A DNA stretch of 6,958 nucleotides, taken from NCBI GenBank assembly GCA_002382075.1, contig DFZG01000068.1:1-6958 (forward strand), read 5' to 3'. A program made the translations under genes and the position numbers. The notes below the pieces were generated by a model that saw only the letters and a list, made by a program, of their open reading frames with translations, ran no database searches and was not told the DNA's origin. This document shows positions 3,819 to 6,958 of this stretch, piece after piece. Within the stretch, counting starts at the first letter, position 1, and the number at the start of each line of letters is the position of its first letter. Source of the stretch: Candidatus Shapirobacteria bacterium UBA4062 (GTDB lineage Bacteria; Patescibacteriota; Microgenomatia; UBA12405).

Positions 3819-5564
3819 TTATTGTCTAATTAATAGTCCACCCCACTCGACCAGGGTAAAGCCTTGTCGGGGAACAGACTTTAGGTTTTGAGGAATAAGT
3901 TTTACGGGAGTAGAATAGCCTTCAAATTCTAAGAATATACGAATGGAGGTGTCAGGTGCAGGAGAGACGGATAACGGAGCAAGACGATCCATTTCGGAAG
4001 TGTTTAACCAGGTGAGACGGACATAGGGGTCTTGAGGAAGTAAATCAGTCCAGAACTCCATAAAGTCGGCCGACTCCTGGCTGTTTAGGCCCTGAGCGGT
4101 CAATTGAGACTTGAGAGTGGAAATTAATTTATCCTGAGTCACCAGGGTGCCGTAGGCGGATTTATCAGGATAAAAACCATGGCCTTTGCCTTCCCAAAAA
4201 AGATTAGGATAAGATTTGGTTTGATAAATAAGCTGACCCGAGGGTTTGGCTAAGACAGTCCAGCCGGAGACGGGATAGGTGGGTTCGGATTGGGTAATGT
4301 CGGCGGCAACTTTGACGGTTACTTGAGTGTCGGTGGTGGGATAAAGATAGATGACCGGTTTGCCACATTCGGCCATGGGAGCAAATTCAGAATTAACAAA
4401 AATTAGCCAATCACCGCTAACATCCTGGTAAATAAAGTGATTATTTTTTTGGGCATATTCTTCAATTGAGAGCATGGGTGGAGCTTCGGGATAATCCCGA
4501 CCAACCTTGTAGTTATCGTACAAGAATTTAACTATTTCGTGTTGAGGGTTTGTGAATTGATAGATTTTTTTGGTTGGGTTATTAGTTAGAAAGCCGACTT
4601 CCTGTTTGTCTAAAAGTAGGTCAGAACTAGATTTCAGAATGGTCTTGGCGGAACCTAGGCCACAACCAGAGGGAACACCAGGCTGAAAAGCATCTTTGTT
4701 TTGAGTGGTGGAAAAAGTGACCAGAGGGACTTGGTTGTCGGCAATAAAATCAATGTAATAATCGTAGGCTTTAATGGTAGAATCAGCTAATTTTAAGAAT
4801 ATTTTGCGAGAATAAACCGATTTATTTTCGTAGGGCTGTGAATAAACCACGTATAGATCACCAAACTCTGATGAAGTGATTTTTTGGGGATTTTCAAGCT
4901 GAGAGTAAAGTTGGGAAGAGAAAAAATCGAGGGTGGTAATAAAAGTTTTTTGATTCTCGGTTTGAATAGTTTCAGGGGGTAAAAGACCGAGAGTGTCGTA
5001 AGCAATTATTTTGACTTTATCTAGATCAAAAATTTTACGGACGGCTTCTTTTTCATATTTTTCTTCGAGAAAAGATTCAATTAAAAGATATTGTCCGTCA
5101 CTTTCGATGAGGCGAAAAAGATAGGGATCGCCGGGTCCTTCGGGATTAATGGCAAGTAAAATGAGTTTAGCTCCGGAAGAAAAATCAGCAACATGGTGAG
5201 TACCTAAATCTGAGTAGGAATAGAGTAAGTCGTTTAGATCAGGATTTTGGCTTAAAATATCGGGATTGGTGATTTTTTTTGGGGTAGATAGCCAAGAGAT
5301 TTGGCCGTATTCTCCGTCTGATTCAGTAGTTACTGTAGGTTCGGGAGTAGGGGTGTTTTGAGGAACAACAGGTGGGTTATTTTGGGAAGTACCGTAGTAA
5401 TAGGCGGCATAAAGAGCACCAGAAAATAGGAACAAAAGAACAACAATTAATAAAAGGGTGTTGATTTTGAATTTTTTGGGAGAGGAAGGAAGAGGTGGAA
5501 CCGGTGGGGTTAGAGATGACATATCAACTGGATCAGAGGCGGGAGGCACGACAGTTTGATTCAT
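3819..5564 (-). CDS. Membrane-anchored surface protein with C-terminal ECGKPVIYLYP domain, function unknown
   Basis: The 581-aa protein has a proline-rich N-terminal tail (PPVPPLPSSPKK, 20-31) and one membrane helix (about 34-57). A Pro/Thr-rich stalk follows (PPVVPQNTPTPEPTVTT, 64-80), then a large predicted external region. The C-terminal part from about residue 398 contains ECGKPVIYLYP (399-409), PNLFWEG (453-459), ESADFMEFW (497-505), MDRLAPLSVSPAPDT (525-539) and GFTLVEWGG (568-576). I recognise this pattern from a domain widespread in CPR genomes whose function is not known. Two Cys residues, 301 (in SGCGLGS) and 400, are the only ones and could form a disulfide. The gene overlaps the end of the MEMO-like gene by 32 bases, so the two are probably co-transcribed. 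The ATG at 5564 is the start; an in-frame Met15 is an alternative. Its stop is one base from the stop of the convergent S41-like gene. Confidence 0.85.
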   Translation of the reverse strand: MNQTVVPPASDPVDMSSLTPPVPPLPSSPKKFKINTLLLIVVLLFLFSGALYAAYYYGTSQNNPPVVPQNTPTPEPTVTTESDGEYGQISWLSTPKKITNPDILSQNPDLNDLLYSYSDLGTHHVADFSSGAKLILLAINPEGPGDPYLFRLIESDGQYLLIESFLEEKYEKEAVRKIFDLDKVKIIAYDTLGLLPPETIQTENQKTFITTLDFFSSQLYSQLENPQKITSSEFGDLYVVYSQPYENKSVYSRKIFLKLADSTIKAYDYYIDFIADNQVPLVTFSTTQNKDAFQPGVPSGCGLGSAKTILKSSSDLLLDKQEVGFLTNNPTKKIYQFTNPQHEIVKFLYDNYKVGRDYPEAPPMLSIEEYAQKNNHFIYQDVSGDWLIFVNSEFAPMAECGKPVIYLYPTTDTQVTVKVAADITQSEPTYPVSGWTVLAKPSGQLIYQTKSYPNLFWEGKGHGFYPDKSAYGTLVTQDKLISTLKSQLTAQGLNSQESADFMEFWTDLLPQDPYVRLTWLNTSEMDRLAPLSVSPAPDTSIRIFLEFEGYSTPVKLIPQNLKSVPRQGFTLVEWGGLLIRQ

Positions 5565-6612
5565 AGATTAGTGTACCCCAAAAATAGTCTTTTTGGATAC
5601 AGGAATTTGAAGGAATGGTGTCAAAATATTCTTTGATAAGTTGTTGCTTTTCGGATCCCCTGACGAAGTTTACCTGATCTCCCTCTGAAGCGATGGGTAA
5701 AAAGGCTTCGGTTTTTTTAGATGAGTTAATAATAGTAGCGATGGCAAAATTTGGCAAATTGGTTTGAGTTTCCTGATGATGGGTGCCATAGAAAAATCGG
5801 GGACCAAGAGTGGTTTGGTTTTTGGTTGAATCAATTTTGAAAGGAAGATACAGATAGGTTTTTGTGGTAGATTTTTGAGGAAAACCAAGCCGGTAATAAC
5901 CCATGAGATGAGTAGTGGTTTCGGTATCGGGGTTATGAAAAATAGTGCCGGAGTTGGTGTGAGAATAGAGTTGCCAATATTGGGCGTAATTTGTCTTTGA
6001 ATGCTTAATAAAAAGATAAAGAGATTGAGGGGAATCAACTTCGGCATCGGAAAGAGAAAAAGTGTCCTGATCTTCAAGTAGAGAAAGAGAAAAAGCGTCG
6101 TGAACATTGGCCAAGGAGGCGGGAAGATAGTGAGAAAAATCGACAGAAGCGACAAGAAGACAGCGACCGGAACAGTTTTGGGAAATGACATTTGCCAAAG
6201 AGTCAAGGGAAGCGAGAGGCACCTGTTGACCAATAAGAATGGGGAAAATTTTGGCGTCGGGCCAAGTGGAATGAATTTGGGAAACAAGATTGTAAACAGC
6301 ATGGTCGTTTTTGACCAAAAGATTATTTAGCTCTAATAAGGGAGAAAATTTATTTTCTAAATTAATGGCAAAAGGAAGATTTGAATCAGGAAGTTGCCAA
6401 GCTTGGTTTGAATAGTAAAGGTTTTTTTGGGAAGAAGAAAAATGATCGGGACCAACGATAATGATGGTGTCCAGGTGTGGCTTTTTGATTTTAATATGAG
6501 TAAGAAATTGTTGGCGAGTGTCTTTGACGAGGTCGTGGTGGGGCAAAACAATAGCTGGAGGGGAAAAAACGGGAAAAATTAGATAAAAAAAGGAAATTAA
6601 AAAAGAAATCAT
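5533..6612 (-). CDS. Secreted MEMO-like protein (AmmeMemoRadiSam system protein B family)
   Basis: The 359-aa protein begins with a hydrophobic 16-18 residue stretch (MISFLISFFYLIFPVF), a likely signal peptide or anchor although it lacks early positive charges. The MEMO fold follows directly: LPHHDLV (23-29, aligning His25 with the conserved His of PHAGY), IIIVGPDHF (50-58, His57), ILIGQQ (125-130), LLVASVDFSHY (152-162) and NSGTIF (220-225). This family is structurally related to LigB-type dioxygenases and is reported to bind metal through two His and a Cys. Here the Cys region reads VDSPQSLY (192-199), so that ligand is missing. Residues about 243-359 form an unrecognised C-terminal extension. 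AMMECR1 and radical-SAM partners are not in the window. The start has no Shine-Dalgarno sequence and follows a TATACT box. The reaction or ligand is unknown. Confidence 0.82.
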   Translation of the reverse strand: MISFLISFFYLIFPVFSPPAIVLPHHDLVKDTRQQFLTHIKIKKPHLDTIIIVGPDHFSSSQKNLYYSNQAWQLPDSNLPFAINLENKFSPLLELNNLLVKNDHAVYNLVSQIHSTWPDAKIFPILIGQQVPLASLDSLANVISQNCSGRCLLVASVDFSHYLPASLANVHDAFSLSLLEDQDTFSLSDAEVDSPQSLYLFIKHSKTNYAQYWQLYSHTNSGTIFHNPDTETTTHLMGYYRLGFPQKSTTKTYLYLPFKIDSTKNQTTLGPRFFYGTHHQETQTNLPNFAIATIINSSKKTEAFLPIASEGDQVNFVRGSEKQQLIKEYFDTIPSNSCIQKDYFWGTLIYESNCRASRL

Positions 6613-6621
6613 TGATTAATT

Positions 6622-6627
6622 AGTATA
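6622..6627 (-). promoter_or_regulatory. Putative -10 box for the MEMO-like gene
   Basis: TATACT on the minus strand, 9 bases before the ATG at 6612, immediately after the T-run of the groL terminator. Hexamer and spacing are the same as at the transketolase start. No -35 match is evident (CCTCAT at 17 bp), and there is no ribosome-binding site. Confidence 0.4.
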
Positions 6628-6628
6628 C

Positions 6629-6652
6629 AAAAATCCCCTCCCGGATGAGGGG
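6629..6652 (-). terminator. Rho-independent terminator of groL
   Basis: On the minus strand, CCCCTC and GAGGGG form a perfect 6-bp GC-rich stem around ATCCGG, followed by ATTTTTG. The orientation and the distance of about 85 bases after the groL stop fit termination of the chaperonin transcript. The -10 box of the next gene begins two bases after the T-run. Confidence 0.75.
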
Positions 6653-6674
6653 AAGGGATTAAGTTTTGATTGGC

Positions 6675-6729
6675 AATACTATCCCGATATTATGTCGATA
6701 AATCGACACCATCGGGATGACTCGGTATT
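6675..6729. repeat. Nested three-tier palindrome in the groL 3' region
   Basis: Three perfect inverted pairs are nested: AATAC (6675-6679) with GTATT (6725-6729), ATCCCGAT (6681-6688) with ATCGGGAT (6711-6718), and TGTCGA (6693-6698) with TCGACA (6703-6708) around a TAAA loop. No T-run follows on either strand, so it is not a canonical terminator. It would lie in the groL mRNA 3' untranslated region as a long hairpin. Confidence 0.8.
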
Positions 6730-6736
6730 AACCTCG

Positions 6737-6958
6737 TCACATCATGCCGTCCATACCACCAGAAGGCATAGCCGGAACTTTGGTCTCTTCAGGAATGTCG
6801 GTGATTAAAACGTCAGTAGTCAAAACCATCATGCCAACGGAAACCGCATTGGTTAGGGCTGATTTGGTGACTTTGGCGGGGTCGATAATACCGGCTTTGG
6901 TCATAGATTCCATTTGACCAGTAGCAGCATTGTAGCCAAAGTCTGATTTGCGGTCGGC
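6737..6958 (-). CDS. groL: Chaperonin GroEL, 60-kDa subunit (C-terminal 73 residues)
   Basis: The frame enters from the right edge and ends in TGA at 6737-6739. It encodes the last 73 residues of GroEL, the subunit of the double-ring ATP-dependent folding chaperonin in the cytoplasm. Recognisable segments are [10 protein letters not shown] (the conserved DFG.NA..G motif near the equatorial domain end), [20 protein letters not shown] (the hallmark GI.DP.KVTR.AL.NA.S.) and [13 protein letters not shown]. The end is a short Gly/Met tail, PSGGMDGMM, typical of bacterial GroEL. The stretch is intact and in one frame. The visible part shows nothing abnormal. A nested palindrome and then a rho-independent terminator follow the stop. 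Confidence 0.97.
   Translation of the reverse strand, partial: ADRKSDFGYNAATGQMESMTKAGIIDPAKVTKSALTNAVSVGMMVLTTDVLITDIPEETKVPAMPSGGMDGMM

Noticed and set aside
5670..6302. Minus-strand 210-codon open frame within the MEMO-like gene
   Set aside because: It is rich in Leu, Pro and Phe without motifs, and the overlapping frame carries the conserved MEMO motifs. It is a shadow of the real gene.
1..6958. CRISPR array, insertion sequence transposase or toxin-antitoxin pair
   Set aside because: No regularly spaced repeats, transposase motifs or recognised toxin/antitoxin folds were seen. The only repeats are the 15-bp pair at tRNA-Cys and local palindromes.
1..6958. Alternative genetic code with TGA as Gly (as in Gracilibacteria)
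   Set aside because: TGA ends groL exactly after the expected Gly/Met tail and also ends the MEMO-like and zinc-ribbon frames, and the real genes contain no internal TGA codons.

Overview
The window looks like chromosomal DNA of a Candidate Phyla Radiation (Patescibacteria) bacterium, probably of the Microgenomates side. This is inferred from gene content and style: a split transketolase, a secreted MEMO-like protein beside a membrane-anchored protein ending in the ECGKPVIYLYP domain common in this radiation, AT-rich DNA with a few GC-rich palindromic islands, very short intergenic gaps, tRNA without encoded CCA, and almost no Shine-Dalgarno sequences. TGA is used as a normal stop (groL, the zinc-ribbon gene, the MEMO gene), so the standard bacterial code fits.

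Layout. On the minus strand at 1-870 are the first 23 codons of the transketolase C-terminal subunit and the complete N-terminal subunit, one base apart. A 32-base divergent promoter region follows. From 903 the plus strand carries a compact unit: an ECF-type sigma factor, an overlapping small two-helix membrane protein, and a zinc-ribbon protein (903-1975). A GC-rich, highly structured block (1987-2079), flanked by a 15-bp direct repeat, separates this unit from a minus-strand tRNA-Cys(GCA) at 2083-2153. The repeat corresponds to the 3' end of the tRNA gene. Next on the plus strand are a 95-aa protein of unknown function (2239-2526) and a 422-aa membrane-anchored S41-like protease (2549-3817). 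The protease meets, tail to tail and one base apart, a minus-strand unit of the 581-aa surface protein (3819-5564) and the MEMO-like protein (5533-6612). At the right edge lies the 3' end of groL (6737-6958, minus), followed by a nested palindrome and a rho-independent terminator.

How the genes relate. Transketolase (sugar-phosphate carbon exchange), GroEL and tRNA-Cys are housekeeping. The sigma factor with its overlapping membrane gene could be a small envelope-signalling unit, but the membrane protein has no recognised anti-sigma motif. Three products (S41-like protease, 581-aa protein, MEMO-like protein) are predicted to act at or outside the cell membrane.

The most unusual item is the S41-like protease. 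It carries a J-domain-like segment without HPD between its N-terminal helices and protease core, where a PDZ domain is usual, and its catalytic Lys position is Trp. Second is the structured element at the tRNA-Cys 3' end. Third is a recurring start architecture, a -10-like hexamer 6-11 bases before the ATG with no Shine-Dalgarno sequence, which suggests leaderless transcription.
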